A stretch of 64,000 nucleotides of DNA from Sphingomonas sp. (GTDB lineage Bacteria; Pseudomonadota; Alphaproteobacteria; Sphingomonadales; Sphingomonadaceae), in the NCBI GenBank assembly GCA_021732445.1, contig JAKFUZ010000004.1:86383-150382 (forward strand). Reading direction: 5' to 3'. Positions 30,636 through 39,921 of the stretch are shown piece after piece. Positions within the stretch are counted from its first letter, which is position 1, and every line of letters starts with the position of its first letter. The notes under the pieces are model-generated. The model had not been told where the DNA came from. It made no database searches and saw only the letters and a program-made list of their open reading frames with translations. The position numbers were made by a program, and so were the translations under genes.

Positions 30636-33065
30636 TCACAGCCGCATGGCGGCCGCCGCCAGTGCTTCCGCCTCGATCAGGATCGCGTCGTCGGCAAGGC
30701 CCTGCGGCACGCTTTCGCGCCCGATCATCACCAATACCGGCACCGCAAGCGGCGATACCCGGTCGAGTGGCACATGCAGCAGGGTGTCGGCGGCGCGATC
30801 AAGCAGGTCGGCGAGGCGGCCCACATCGGTCATCTTCTCGCGCGCATCGGCCCAGGCGGCGCGCAGCAGCAAATGGTCAGGCTCATAACGGCACAGCACG
30901 TCATAGATGAGGTCGGTTGAAAAGGTGACCTGCCGGCCGGTCTTGCGCTTGCCGGGGTGCTGCCGCTCGACCAGCCCGCCAATCACGGCGACTTCGCGAA
31001 ACGCACGTTTGAGCAAGTGCGATCCCTGCACCCAATCGACAAATTCATCCTCCAATATGTCGGCTGAAAACAGTGGGGCAGGGTCGCTGACGGGGTCCAG
31101 CGAGTAACAGGCCAGCGCATAATCATTGGCGACAAAGCCGATGGGCTTTGCCCCGCGCGTCTCCATCCGGCGAGTCAGCAGCATCCCAAGCGACTGGTGC
31201 GCGTTCCACCCCTCAAAGGGATAAGCGACCATATAGTGTCGCCCCTCATGCGGGAAGGTTTCCACCAGCAACTGGCCGGGCAGGGGCATCTGCGAGCGCT
31301 GGCGCTGGATGTCGAGCCATTCGCGCACATCGTGGGGGAAGCGGTGCCACTGCGCAGGATCAGCCAGAAAGCCGCGCACCCGCCGCGCCAGGTTGGTCGA
31401 CAGCGGCATCCGCGCGCCGCCATAGCTGGGGATGCGCGCCGGCCGGGCGGTGGCCCGCACGATGACGTCTTCTGTGTCAATCGACACCACCTCCAGGCTC
31501 ATGCCGGAAAAGAAAAATGTGTCGCCGTTGGTCAGCGTGGCGGCAAAGCCTTCCTCCACCCGGCCGAGCTGGCGCCCGTTTCTGAAGCGGACCTTGAGCA
31601 TCGTCGCCTCGACGATGATGCCGGCGTTCATGCGGTGCTGCACAACGAAACGCGGATGGCTGACGCGCCACAGGCCAGTGGCATCCAGCGTCAGCCGCTT
31701 GAACTTGTCATAGGCCGTCAGGGCATAGCCGCCATCGCTGATGAAGCCGAGCACCCGGTCAAACGCCTCGTCAGCGAGCCCCGAATAGGGAAGCGCCGAG
31801 CGGATTTCCGCCAGCAGCGCGTCTCGGTCGAAGGGCGCCGCACAGGCGCACGCCATGATATGCTGCGCCAGCACATCGAGCGTGCCACTGCGGAACGGCT
31901 CATTATCCAGTTCGCCATCGGCCACCGCATCAAGTGCGGCGCGCGCTTCAAGATATTCAAAGCGGTTGCCCGGCACCAGCATCGCCTCGCTTGGCTCATC
32001 AAGCCGGTGGTTGGCACGGCCAATGCGCTGCAACAGGCGCGAGGCTCCCTTGGGCGCTCCCATCTGGATGACGCAGTCGACATCGCCCCAGTCGATGCCC
32101 ATGTCGAGGCTTGAGGTGGCGACGAGGCCGCGCAATTTGCCACCAGCCATCGCCGCCTCCACCTTGCGGCGCGCCTCCAGCGCCAGGCTGCCATGATGGA
32201 TGCCGATGGGAAGCTGTGCCACATTGACCTTCCACAAATCCTGAAAGATCAGCTCGGCAAGCGCGCGGGTGTTGCAAAAAATCAGCGTCGTGCGGTGCGC
32301 GGCTATCTGTTCGATGACTTGCGGCGCTGCGTAGCGGCCCGAATGGCCCGACCAGGGCACCCGGCCCTGCGGGAGCACGATAGAGATATTGGGGGCGGCC
32401 CCAGGCGCACCATCAACCCGCGCCACCGCGTCGATATCACCACCGGGCGCAAGCCATGCTCGGTACCCGTCAGGATCGGCCACGGTCGCGGACAAGGCAA
32501 CCCGGCGCAGCCCCGGCGCGATCGTCTGGAGCCGCGCCATCGACAATGCCAGCAAATCACCACGTTTTTGGGTCGCAAAGGCGTGCACCTCGTCAATCAC
32601 GATGGTGGAAAGCCCCGCAAACAGCAGGAAGCTGTCGGGATAGCTCAGCAGCAGCGAGAGCGATTCCGGCGTCGTCAGCAATATCTGGGGCGGGCGGATG
32701 CGCTGGCGCGCCTTGCGATCGGCCGGTGTATCCCCGGTGCGGGTTTCGACCCGGATATCGAGACCCATCTCGGCGATGGGGCCAAGCAGGTTGCGCTGTA
32801 CATCGACCGCCAGGGCCTTGAGCGGCGACACATAGAGCGTGTGCAGACCCTCTGCCGGGCGCTCGACCAGCTCAACCAGCGTCGGCAGGAAGCCGGCCAG
32901 CGTCTTGCCAGCCCCCGTCGGCGCCACCAGCAGCGCGTGCGTGCCCGACCGCGCCGCCACGAGCATTGCGTGCTGATGGTCGCGCAGCGCCCAGCCGCGC
33001 TCGGCGAACCAGCGCTCCAGCGGTTCGGGAAGGATCGTTTCAGCAGTCGACAAAAGCTGCGGCAC
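30636..33065 (-). CDS. Ligase-associated DNA damage response Lhr-like DEXH helicase
   Basis: An 809-residue SF2 helicase. Walker A is APTGAGKT (near residues 48-55), Walker B is DEVH, and the second RecA domain has TLIFCNTRALAE, SSLDMGIDWGDVD and QRIGRANHR. The long C-terminal part matches Lhr-family helicases. This shorter Lhr type (about 800 rather than 1500 residues) is the one that goes with DNA ligase and PdeM in damage repair operons. The start is the ATG at 33065. It lies 42 bases ahead of the aspartyl protease gene. Confidence 0.88.
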   Translation of the reverse strand: MPQLLSTAETILPEPLERWFAERGWALRDHQHAMLVAARSGTHALLVAPTGAGKTLAGFLPTLVELVERPAEGLHTLYVSPLKALAVDVQRNLLGPIAEMGLDIRVETRTGDTPADRKARQRIRPPQILLTTPESLSLLLSYPDSFLLFAGLSTIVIDEVHAFATQKRGDLLALSMARLQTIAPGLRRVALSATVADPDGYRAWLAPGGDIDAVARVDGAPGAAPNISIVLPQGRVPWSGHSGRYAAPQVIEQIAAHRTTLIFCNTRALAELIFQDLWKVNVAQLPIGIHHGSLALEARRKVEAAMAGGKLRGLVATSSLDMGIDWGDVDCVIQMGAPKGASRLLQRIGRANHRLDEPSEAMLVPGNRFEYLEARAALDAVADGELDNEPFRSGTLDVLAQHIMACACAAPFDRDALLAEIRSALPYSGLADEAFDRVLGFISDGGYALTAYDKFKRLTLDATGLWRVSHPRFVVQHRMNAGIIVEATMLKVRFRNGRQLGRVEEGFAATLTNGDTFFFSGMSLEVVSIDTEDVIVRATARPARIPSYGGARMPLSTNLARRVRGFLADPAQWHRFPHDVREWLDIQRQRSQMPLPGQLLVETFPHEGRHYMVAYPFEGWNAHQSLGMLLTRRMETRGAKPIGFVANDYALACYSLDPVSDPAPLFSADILEDEFVDWVQGSHLLKRAFREVAVIGGLVERQHPGKRKTGRQVTFSTDLIYDVLCRYEPDHLLLRAAWADAREKMTDVGRLADLLDRAADTLLHVPLDRVSPLAVPVLVMIGRESVPQGLADDAILIEAEALAAAAMRL

Positions 33066-33110
33066 GCACCCGCTATAGCCGCGCGTGCCGACCTTACCTA
33101 GCGCGGCAGC

Positions 33111-33521
33111 TCAGCCGGCCGCGCGGCGTGGCGGCCGTTGCGTCAGCGCGGCATCACCCTGCAGCAGCCATGCCTCGGCCTCGGCGATATCATCAAAATA
33201 GCGGACATCCCGGCTGGCTGCTGCACGCCGCAACTGCATCCTGGTCCCCGAGTTACCCTGCACAAAGGCCAGCCGGCGCGAGCGATAGTCGGGCGCTGCA
33301 AGCACATGCCCCCATAGCTGGACCATCTCCTGCATCTGGATTTTCATGCCGCGCACATCAGCCAGCGTCAGATGCGCGTTCGGCCCGCAGCACAGCTGGC
33401 TATGGGCAATTGCCCGCGCGGCCAGAAATGCGTCGATATCATCCTGAGCGAAAAAGCCGCCCAGCGTGATGCGCACCAGGCTGCGCACCGCATCAACATC
33501 GAAAGAATAGCTGGCCCTCAT
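33111..33521 (-). CDS. Small protein, SpoIIAA/STAS-like fold candidate
   Basis: A 136-residue protein beginning MRASYSFDVDAVRSLVRI. The alternation of strands and helices, with ITLGGFF near the start and LTLADVRGMKIQM in the middle, resembles the SpoIIAA-like domain family. No enzyme motif is visible. It lies between the Lhr-like helicase and rpoN. Function is not assigned. Confidence 0.65.
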   Translation of the reverse strand: MRASYSFDVDAVRSLVRITLGGFFAQDDIDAFLAARAIAHSQLCCGPNAHLTLADVRGMKIQMQEMVQLWGHVLAAPDYRSRRLAFVQGNSGTRMQLRRAAASRDVRYFDDIAEAEAWLLQGDAALTQRPPRRAAG

Positions 33522-33616
33522 GCTTAATTACGTGCTGCCGGGCAGGTTGCCAAAATGTAAAGCGCCCGGCGCCCTCTTGCCCGAACTGGGTAGTTACAAC
33601 CCTGGCCGTGCGCCGC

Positions 33617-35122
33617 TTACCCGACGGCGGCCAGCGCCTTGGCCCGCCGGCGCTGGACCGAACTGCCGATGCCCATTGCCTCGCGATATTTGGCAACCGT
33701 CCGCCGTGCGATGTCAAAGCCCTGACTTTTCAGCATATCGACCAGCGTATCGTCGGACAAAATCGCGGTGGCGCATTCGGCTGATATGAGCGTGCGGATG
33801 GCATCTTTCACCGCTTCTGCCGACACCGCATCGCCGCCATCTGCCGACTGGATGGCGGAGGTAAAGAAATATTTCAGCTCGTACAGCCCGCGCTCGCACG
33901 ACAGATATTTGTTGCTGGTCACGCGGCTGACGGTCGATTCGTGCATTTCGATGGCGTCAGCGACCTGTCGCAGCGTCATTGGCCGCAAATGCGCGACACC
34001 CCGCAGGAAAAACGCCTCTTGCTGCTTTACGATTTCGGTTGCGACGCGGATGATGGTGCGTTGCCGCTGGTCGAGCGCCTTGACCAGCCAGTTGGCGCTG
34101 GCGAGCATTTCGGAAAGCCACGCCTTTGACGTCTTGTCCTGCGGGCCGCCTGAAAGCTCGGCATAATAGCTCCGGTTGACGAGCAGCCGCGGCAGCGTGG
34201 CGGCGTTGATTTCTATCGCCCAGCCGTCCTTTCGGCGGGCAACGAACAGGTCGGGCACCACCGCTTGCACCGCCTCGCCGCCATAGCGGCAGCCGGGCTT
34301 GGGGTCATAGCCGCGCAGCTCGCGGATCATGTCGGCCATGTCCTCGTCATCGACGCCGCACAGCCGCTTCAGCCGCTGAATCTCGCCGCGCGCAAGCAAA
34401 TCGAGATTGTCGAGAAGCCGCGCCATTGCCGGGTCATAACGGTCGGCCTCTCTGGCCTGGAGCGCCAGACATTCGGCAAGGTCGCGCGCGCCAACGCCCG
34501 TCGGGTCAAAGGTCTGGATGGTCCGGAGCACATTTTCAACCCGCGCCAGCGGCGCGCCGAGCCGGTTGGCGATGTCGAGCAGCGGCACGGTCAGATAGCC
34601 GCATTCATCAATCTGGTCGATGAGATGCGCGGCGATGAAGCTGTCGGCGCCGCCAATCGCGGTGCCGGCCTGCGCCATCAGATGATCGGCAAGGCTAAGG
34701 CTGGTATCGGCAAAACTGTCAAAATCGGGGCCGTCCTCGCCGCCGCCTGCGCCACCGCCTGCACCGTTAAGCCCGAGCGCGCCGTCCATGCCCACGCCGC
34801 CATCTGACGGGCCATCATGGATGAAGCTGTCGGCGGCAAAATCCACGTCGAGCGCCGCCTCGCCGGTAGCCTCGCCCCCGGCGATCAACTGGTCGGCGCT
34901 GGCCGGCTCGCGCGCCTCGGGTGCTGGCGCGGCGCGTTCCAGGGTCGGCCCGTCATCGTCGGGCGCGCTTGCGTCAAGCAGCGGGTTACGCTCGATTTCT
35001 TCGGCGATGAAGCCTTCCACCTCCAGATTGGAGAGCGCCAGCAGCTTTATCGCCTGCTGGAGCTGGGGCGTCATCACCAGCGATTGCGACTGGCGCAGAT
35101 CGAGGCGGGGGGCCAGCGCCAT
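33617..35122 (-). CDS. rpoN: RNA polymerase sigma-54 factor
   Basis: A 501-residue protein. The N-terminal activator-responsive region is Gln/Leu-rich (LDLRQSQSLVMTPQLQQAIKLL), followed by an acidic Gly-rich linker (residues 60-140), the core-binding domain, and the C-terminal RpoN box ARRTVAKYRE, which reads the -24 element. The start ATG is 5 bases downstream of the lptB stop, so it is co-transcribed with the LPS export genes. The usual followers hpf and ptsN are not here. Confidence 0.97.
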   Translation of the reverse strand: MALAPRLDLRQSQSLVMTPQLQQAIKLLALSNLEVEGFIAEEIERNPLLDASAPDDDGPTLERAAPAPEAREPASADQLIAGGEATGEAALDVDFAADSFIHDGPSDGGVGMDGALGLNGAGGGAGGGEDGPDFDSFADTSLSLADHLMAQAGTAIGGADSFIAAHLIDQIDECGYLTVPLLDIANRLGAPLARVENVLRTIQTFDPTGVGARDLAECLALQAREADRYDPAMARLLDNLDLLARGEIQRLKRLCGVDDEDMADMIRELRGYDPKPGCRYGGEAVQAVVPDLFVARRKDGWAIEINAATLPRLLVNRSYYAELSGGPQDKTSKAWLSEMLASANWLVKALDQRQRTIIRVATEIVKQQEAFFLRGVAHLRPMTLRQVADAIEMHESTVSRVTSNKYLSCERGLYELKYFFTSAIQSADGGDAVSAEAVKDAIRTLISAECATAILSDDTLVDMLKSQGFDIARRTVAKYREAMGIGSSVQRRRAKALAAVG

Positions 35123-35127
35123 AGGCG

Positions 35128-35904
35128 TTAGAGCGAGAACCCCTCGCCCAGATAAAGCCGGCGCACATTGGCGTCGGCAACCAGTTCGTCGGGCGAGCCG
35201 GTGAACAGCACGCGGCCATCATAGATAATGTACGCACGGTCGACGATTTCCAGCGTCTCGCGCACATTATGGTCGGTAATCAGCACGCCGATGCCGCGCT
35301 GCTTCAGCTCGCGCACGAGATCGCGGATGTCGGCGATGGAAATCGGGTCGATGCCGGCAAACGGTTCGTCGAGCAGCATGATCGAGGGGTTGGCCGCCAG
35401 CGCCCGGGCGATTTCAGCGCGCCGCCGCTCCCCGCCCGACAGCGCCATGGCCGGCGCATCGCGCAGGCGGATCAGGCCGAATTCGTCGAGCAGCGTCTCC
35501 AGCCGCGCGGCGCGCGCAACCTTGTCCGGTTCCGACAGTTCCAGCACCGACAAAATGTTGGCCTCCACCGAAAGCCCGCGGAAAATAGACGTTTCCTGCG
35601 GCAGATAGCCCAGCCCAAGCACGGCCCGGCGATACATGGGCAGCCCGGTAATATCTTCCCCATCGAGCATGATTCGGCCCGAATCGGGCTTCACCAGCCC
35701 CATGATCGAGTAAAAGCACGTCGTCTTGCCCGCGCCATTGGGGCCAAGCAGCCCCACCACCTGCCCGCGCCCGACCGCCACCGACACATCGGTAAGCACC
35801 GGGCGCTTGTCATACGCCTTGGCAATCGAGATGACGGCCAGGCCATCATTCTCACCCTGCGCCTGCGCCCGGCCGGCGCGCGCTGCCGTGGTTTCAACGT
35901 CCAT
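35128..35904 (-). CDS. lptB: LPS export ABC transporter ATP-binding protein LptB
   Basis: A 258-residue ABC ATPase from the ATG at 35904 (a GTG lies one codon upstream). Walker A is GPNGAGKTT, the signature is LSGGERRR, Walker B is IMLLDEPFAGID and the switch His is in TDHN. LptB powers extraction of lipopolysaccharide from the inner membrane with LptF and LptG, which are not in the window. In this lineage the exported glycolipid may be a glycosphingolipid rather than LPS. Confidence 0.96.
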   Translation of the reverse strand: MDVETTAARAGRAQAQGENDGLAVISIAKAYDKRPVLTDVSVAVGRGQVVGLLGPNGAGKTTCFYSIMGLVKPDSGRIMLDGEDITGLPMYRRAVLGLGYLPQETSIFRGLSVEANILSVLELSEPDKVARAARLETLLDEFGLIRLRDAPAMALSGGERRRAEIARALAANPSIMLLDEPFAGIDPISIADIRDLVRELKQRGIGVLITDHNVRETLEIVDRAYIIYDGRVLFTGSPDELVADANVRRLYLGEGFSL

Positions 35905-36042
35905 CACACTCTCTTTGCTCGCAGCAAATGGTTACAGGAAACTTAACCATAAGGCAGTTGGCAGGCTTTGTGCATGACCTTTGCCGGAACCGCGCGGGCA
36001 AGGAAAGAGGGATGCGGCCGAAAGCCCGGGCGCGGCGGCCTA

Positions 36043-36564
36043 TTACGGCGCCTTTGCATCGGCGGCAGGCGGCGCGTCGGCGCGCTTGGGCACCGAGAAA
36101 CGGCCCGTCACCCGCTCACCCGGCGCGGCCTCAAGCTGCGCGGTGCTGGCGCCAAGATCAAGCGTGATGCGCTCGCCGCGCGTCACATTCTGTCCCTGTG
36201 TCAGCACGACGCCGCCGAGCAGCAAAATCGTGCGCCGGTTAAGGTCATATACGGCATAGCGGCTGGTCGCGCGCTGATCGGGGCGCGTGATGGTCACCCC
36301 GCCAGATGCATCAATCCGGTCAATCTGCGGGTCGCCGTCCACCACCTGACCGGTATAGGCAAGCGTGGCGCGCTCGGCCCGAACCGTAAGCTCGGCCTGG
36401 CGCACCTCGACATTACCCGACAGAATAGCCCGTTTGGCCTTGTCATCGAGCAGGCTGTGGTCGGCGGCGATATCGACCGGTGCGGCCGAATCATGCGCGC
36501 GCTGCGCGCTGGCCGGCGCAACCGCCAGCAGGGGCAGCAGGTACAAAAAACGCGGGCGTTTCAT
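36043..36564 (-). CDS. lptA: LPS transport periplasmic protein LptA
   Basis: A 173-residue protein with a signal peptide of about 20 residues. It has the LptA/OstA beta-jellyroll pattern: VDIAADHSLLDDKAKRAILSG, then repeated strands, ending in a Pro- and Ala-rich tail. It forms the periplasmic bridge between LptC and the outer-membrane LptD. It starts 5 bases after lptC. The 138 bases between it and lptB hold no gene. Confidence 0.9.
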   Translation of the reverse strand: MKRPRFLYLLPLLAVAPASAQRAHDSAAPVDIAADHSLLDDKAKRAILSGNVEVRQAELTVRAERATLAYTGQVVDGDPQIDRIDASGGVTITRPDQRATSRYAVYDLNRRTILLLGGVVLTQGQNVTRGERITLDLGASTAQLEAAPGERVTGRFSVPKRADAPPAADAKAP

Positions 36565-36569
36565 GGCGG

Positions 36570-37208
36570 CTATCTCGTCCTTCTGGGGCGAATCCGCAAG
36601 CGAACATTGCCGTCCAGCGTCACTTGATGCGTTTCAAGATCGGCCTGCATCTGGTCTGCGCTAAAGCTGCCCTGTGGCCCCTTGCCCGTTACGCCGCCCG
36701 CACCGCGCATGACCCGCGCCTTGAGGTCGACAATGGCCTTGCTGGTCGTGAGGTCAAAACCATTTGCCGAGGTGAAATTCACCGGGCTTTCTGACGAAAC
36801 CTGCTGCGACTCCATATTGTAGCGCCCGGCATTTGACTTCAGCCGCGCCGGGCCGTCAGCCAGCACAAGTTGCGCGGCAAGCTGCCTGAGCTGCACGATC
36901 GGCTCGGCTGAACTTTTCTGCACGGCCGATCCGGCACTAAGCGTGAAGGGCTGACCCTTGTCATCCTGACCCCGGTACAAGGCGGTTTGCAGGCGCATCC
37001 GCTCGGTCGCCAGCGCGACCTTGTTCTTGTCGAGCACAAAACTCACATCGCCGCCCATCGTCAGCGGCGCTGCGACCAGAAACGCGCCCAGCACCCCGAT
37101 CGACATGGGCAGCGCGGCGCGTGCCAGCCCAATCACCCGGTCGTGCCCGCTGCCGGGCGCGGCCCAGCGCTGGCGGCCGCTGCGCCGCGAAAGCACGGCA
37201 TCAGACAT
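36570..37208 (-). CDS. lptC: LPS export protein LptC
   Basis: A 212-residue protein from the ATG at 37208, which overlaps the nrnC stop by 8 bases. One N-terminal membrane anchor (residues 32-52) is followed by an LptC beta-jellyroll domain, with the later repeats SNAGRYNMESQQV and SADQMQADLETHQVTLDGNV. The C-terminal run is Arg-rich. It accepts glycolipid from LptB/F/G and passes it to LptA. Confidence 0.87.
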   Translation of the reverse strand: MSDAVLSRRSGRQRWAAPGSGHDRVIGLARAALPMSIGVLGAFLVAAPLTMGGDVSFVLDKNKVALATERMRLQTALYRGQDDKGQPFTLSAGSAVQKSSAEPIVQLRQLAAQLVLADGPARLKSNAGRYNMESQQVSSESPVNFTSANGFDLTTSKAIVDLKARVMRGAGGVTGKGPQGSFSADQMQADLETHQVTLDGNVRLRIRPRRTR

Positions 37209-37821
37209 GCGCGAAGATGTCAGCCTCGGGCCACCCGGCCAGGTCAAGCGCGGCGCGCGCGGGCAAAAAATCAAAACATGCCTGGGCAAGCGCCATGCGC
37301 CCTTCGCGCACCAGCCGCACGTCAAGCTCGGCCTTTAGCGCATGCAAAAACCGCACGTCGGACGCGGCATAGTCGCGCTGCGCTTCCGACAAGGCAGGCC
37401 CGCCCCAATCGGACGATTGCTGCGCCTTGGACAGGTCAACCGCCAGCAGCTCGCGCACCAGCTCCTTCAGGCCATGCCGGTCGGTATAGGTGCGGATCAG
37501 CCGCGACGCGATCTTGGTGCAATATACCGGGCCGGCATCAACCCCCAGATAATGCTTGATTGCCGCCAGATCGAACCGGGCGAAGTGATAGAGCTTGAGC
37601 CGCGCCGGATCACCCAGCACCGCGCGCAGCACGGGGGCCGAATAATCGCTGCCCGGCGAAAAGCGCACGAGGTGCTCGTCGCCGCCGCCATCCGCGAGCT
37701 GGACCAAGCACAGCCGGTCACGCGGGGTAACAAGGCCCATGGTTTCGGTATCGACGGCGATGGACGCGCCCGGCGCGAACACGCCCTCTGGCAGATCTTC
37801 TTCGTGGAAATATACGGTCAT
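37201..37821 (-). CDS. nrnC: DEDDy 3'-5' exoribonuclease, NrnC/RNase D type
   Basis: A 206-residue protein consisting of one exonuclease domain. Exo I is AVDTETMGL, Exo II lies in HFARFDLAAI and Exo III in YAASDVRFL with the Tyr of the DEDDy class. It lacks the HRDC domains of full-length RNase D, which matches NrnC of alphaproteobacteria, an enzyme that degrades very short RNAs and pGpG. It is first in the nrnC-lptC-lptA-lptB-rpoN run. Confidence 0.88.
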   Translation of the reverse strand: MTVYFHEEDLPEGVFAPGASIAVDTETMGLVTPRDRLCLVQLADGGGDEHLVRFSPGSDYSAPVLRAVLGDPARLKLYHFARFDLAAIKHYLGVDAGPVYCTKIASRLIRTYTDRHGLKELVRELLAVDLSKAQQSSDWGGPALSEAQRDYAASDVRFLHALKAELDVRLVREGRMALAQACFDFLPARAALDLAGWPEADIFAHV

Positions 37822-37878
37822 GGTGCTCGCCTAGACCGGTTCGCGCCTTCGCTCAATGGGGCGAGCGGGGGCCGCCGC

Positions 37879-38682
37879 TCAATGCCCGGCGGCACTCCGT
37901 GCCCGCTGCCGGGCGCGCCGCGCCAGAATGTTGAGCGTTTCAACCCCGGCCGAAAACGCCATTGCCGCATAGATATATCCCTTTGGCACATGCACGCCGA
38001 ACCCGTCGGCAATCAGCACGGCGCCGATCATGATCAAAAAGCCGAGCGCCAGCATGACGACAGTCGGGTTGCGATCGATGAAATTGGCCAGCGGGTCAGC
38101 CGCCACCAGCATCACCCCTACCGCCACGATGACGGCCGCAACCATGATCGGCAGGTCATCCGTCATGCCGACCGCCGTCAGAATCGAATCGACCGAAAAC
38201 ACCATGTCCAGCAGCAAGATCTGCACGATCGCCGACGCAAAGCTGAGCCCTGCCTTGCTGCCGACGCCGCCGGTTTTGTCGAGCAGCTCGCCCGAGTCGT
38301 CGACATCCATGCTGTGGTGAATTTCCTTGGTGGCCTTCCACAGGAGGAACAGCCCGCCGGCAATGAGAATCAGGTCGCGCGCCGAAAACGCGGTCTCAAA
38401 GCTTGGCGCGCCGTGCCCGTCGGGCGCGCCTACCAGCCCGAGATCAATCACCGGCGCCGTCAGCCCGACCAGCCAGGCAATGCCCGACAGCAATACCAGC
38501 CGCAGGCCCAGCGCCAGCCCAATCCCCAACCGCCGCGCCTGCGAACGCTGCGATTCCGGCAGCTTGTTCGAAAGGATGGAAATGAAGATGAGGTTGTCGA
38601 TCCCCAGCACCACCTCAAGCACGATGAGCGTAATCAGCGCGGCCCAGGCGGCCGGGTCGACAAGGAGCGAGGCAATGTCCAT
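37879..38682 (-). CDS. TerC-family membrane protein
   Basis: A 267-residue protein from the ATG at 38682; the frame extends upstream to 38892, but that part is not membrane-like. Hydrophobic helices carry the acidic signatures [10 protein letters not shown] in the second helix and [12 protein letters not shown] in a later one, typical of TerC. Members export metal ions such as Mn2+ during protein secretion. An acidic segment between the halves (residues 125-145) is probably cytoplasmic. Confidence 0.9.
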   Translation of the reverse strand: MDIASLLVDPAAWAALITLIVLEVVLGIDNLIFISILSNKLPESQRSQARRLGIGLALGLRLVLLSGIAWLVGLTAPVIDLGLVGAPDGHGAPSFETAFSARDLILIAGGLFLLWKATKEIHHSMDVDDSGELLDKTGGVGSKAGLSFASAIVQILLLDMVFSVDSILTAVGMTDDLPIMVAAVIVAVGVMLVAADPLANFIDRNPTVVMLALGFLIMIGAVLIADGFGVHVPKGYIYAAMAFSAGVETLNILARRARQRARSAAGH

Positions 38683-38900
38683 GGCCGCCGATTTGCCGCG
38701 CCTGCCCCGCCTGCGCAAGGGCGCGCCCGAGATAAATCCGCAAAACCGCCGGCCAAGACGAATTTGGTCGCGAAGCCGTGGCTTTTCAGATAAGAACGGT
38801 TTGTGGCGCAACTGAGATAGCGCCCGAAGGCCTGCGTTTGTCGTCCGACGCTCGGGTTCTTGAAGATGGTGGCGGGCGAACCGGGAAGACAAACAGGGTC

Positions 38901-39692
38901 ATGAGTTTCGATAAAGGGCGCCGCGGCGATCGCGGCGGACGGGGCAGGGACAAGCGCGACGGCTTCGGCGAAGGCGGGTTCGATAGTTTCGGCGGTGGCG
39001 GCGATCGCTTTGGCGGTGGCGGCGACCGATTTGGCGGCGGGGGCGGTGATCGCTTCGGCGGCGGCGGTGATCGTTTTGGCGGCGGTGGCGCAGGCGGCGG
39101 ATTTCGCAGCGGCGGCGGCGCAGGCGGTGGCGGGTTCAGCAGCGGCGGGCGCGGCATGCCCCCGCAGGTCGTTGGCGAAGGCACGGGCGTTGTAAAATTC
39201 TTCAACGGGCAAAAGGGCTTTGGCTTTGTCGTCCGCGATGACGGCGGCGAAGACGTGTTCGTGCACATCAGCGCGGTGGAGCAGGCCGGGCTGACCGGCC
39301 TTGCCGAAGGCCAGCCGCTCGGCTTTACCCTGGTTGATCGCGGCGGCCGAATTTCGGCAACCGACCTCAAGATCGAGGGCGAGCCGCTCCCGGTCGAGGA
39401 TCGCGGGCCGCCACGGGACCGGGACGCAGCGCCCGGAGCGCCGCGCGGTGGCGGTGCACCCCAACGCCAGCTTACAGGCGAAAAGGCCACCGGCACGGTC
39501 AAGTTCTTCAACGCGATGAAGGGCTTTGGCTTCATTCAGCGCGACGATGGCCAGCCTGATGCCTTTGTCCATATCAGCGCGGTCGAACGCGCCGGCATGC
39601 CGACGCTCAACGAAGGCGACCGGCTCGAGTTCGAGCTTGAGGTTGACCGACGCGGCAAATATGCTGCGGTGAACCTGGCGCCCATGCAATAA
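38901..39692 (+). CDS. Glycine-rich protein with two cold-shock domains
   Basis: A 263-residue protein from the ATG at 38901. Residues 1-88 are disordered: Arg/Gly-rich at the start and then runs of FGGGGDR. Cold-shock domain 1 (93-157) has KGFGFV and VFVHIS; domain 2 (196-261) has KGFGFI and AFVHIS, both RNP motifs intact. A Pro/Arg-rich linker joins them. Two-domain Csp proteins are usual in alphaproteobacteria; the long Gly-rich front part is not. It binds single-stranded nucleic acid and probably acts as an RNA chaperone. Confidence 0.88.
   Translation: MSFDKGRRGDRGGRGRDKRDGFGEGGFDSFGGGGDRFGGGGDRFGGGGGDRFGGGGDRFGGGGAGGGFRSGGGAGGGGFSSGGRGMPPQVVGEGTGVVKFFNGQKGFGFVVRDDGGEDVFVHISAVEQAGLTGLAEGQPLGFTLVDRGGRISATDLKIEGEPLPVEDRGPPRDRDAAPGAPRGGGAPQRQLTGEKATGTVKFFNAMKGFGFIQRDDGQPDAFVHISAVERAGMPTLNEGDRLEFELEVDRRGKYAAVNLAPMQ
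38988..39089 (+). repeat. Tandem in-frame FGGGGDR codon repeat
   Basis: Four copies of a 21-24 base unit coding for FGGGGDR or FGGGGGDR in residues 30-60 of the cold-shock protein, followed by a degenerate GGG-A run. Wobble positions differ between copies, so it is an old or selected repeat rather than a fresh slippage product. Confidence 0.8.
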
Positions 39693-39834
39693 GCCCGGGC
39701 CGGTACTGGCCTTGGCATCGGGTAACAACAGCACCCGGCCGGCATCAGGCTGGTCGGGTGCGTCGATTTCCGGCGGCGACCGGGCGGCCATTCCGCCATC
39801 GGTCGCGCCGACGGCTGCGGCAAGCGCGGAGACA

Positions 39835-39888
39835 ATGGCGTCGTGCGGCGCCGCACCAGATATGGCGTCGTGCGGCGCCGCACCAAAT
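39835..39888 (+). repeat. Two-copy 27-bp tandem repeat
   Basis: Two direct copies differing at one base, encoding MASCGAAPD and MASCGAAPN in the frame of the acetyltransferase that follows. The unit is a whole number of codons. It lies upstream of the most likely start of that gene. Confidence 0.8.
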
Positions 39889-39921
39889 ATGGCGGCGGGC
39901 GCAGGCGCGCTGACGCAGGTA

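Noticed and set aside
35958..35975. GG-N10-GC sigma-54-like promoter on the + strand
   Set aside because: Spacing fits, but it faces right, antisense to lptA, lptC and nrnC. No rightward gene follows for nearly 3 kb, and the -24 bases match the consensus poorly.
38988..39089. CRISPR array
   Set aside because: Units are 21-24 bases without spacers and are in frame with a glycine-rich protein. No CRISPR array was seen anywhere in the window.
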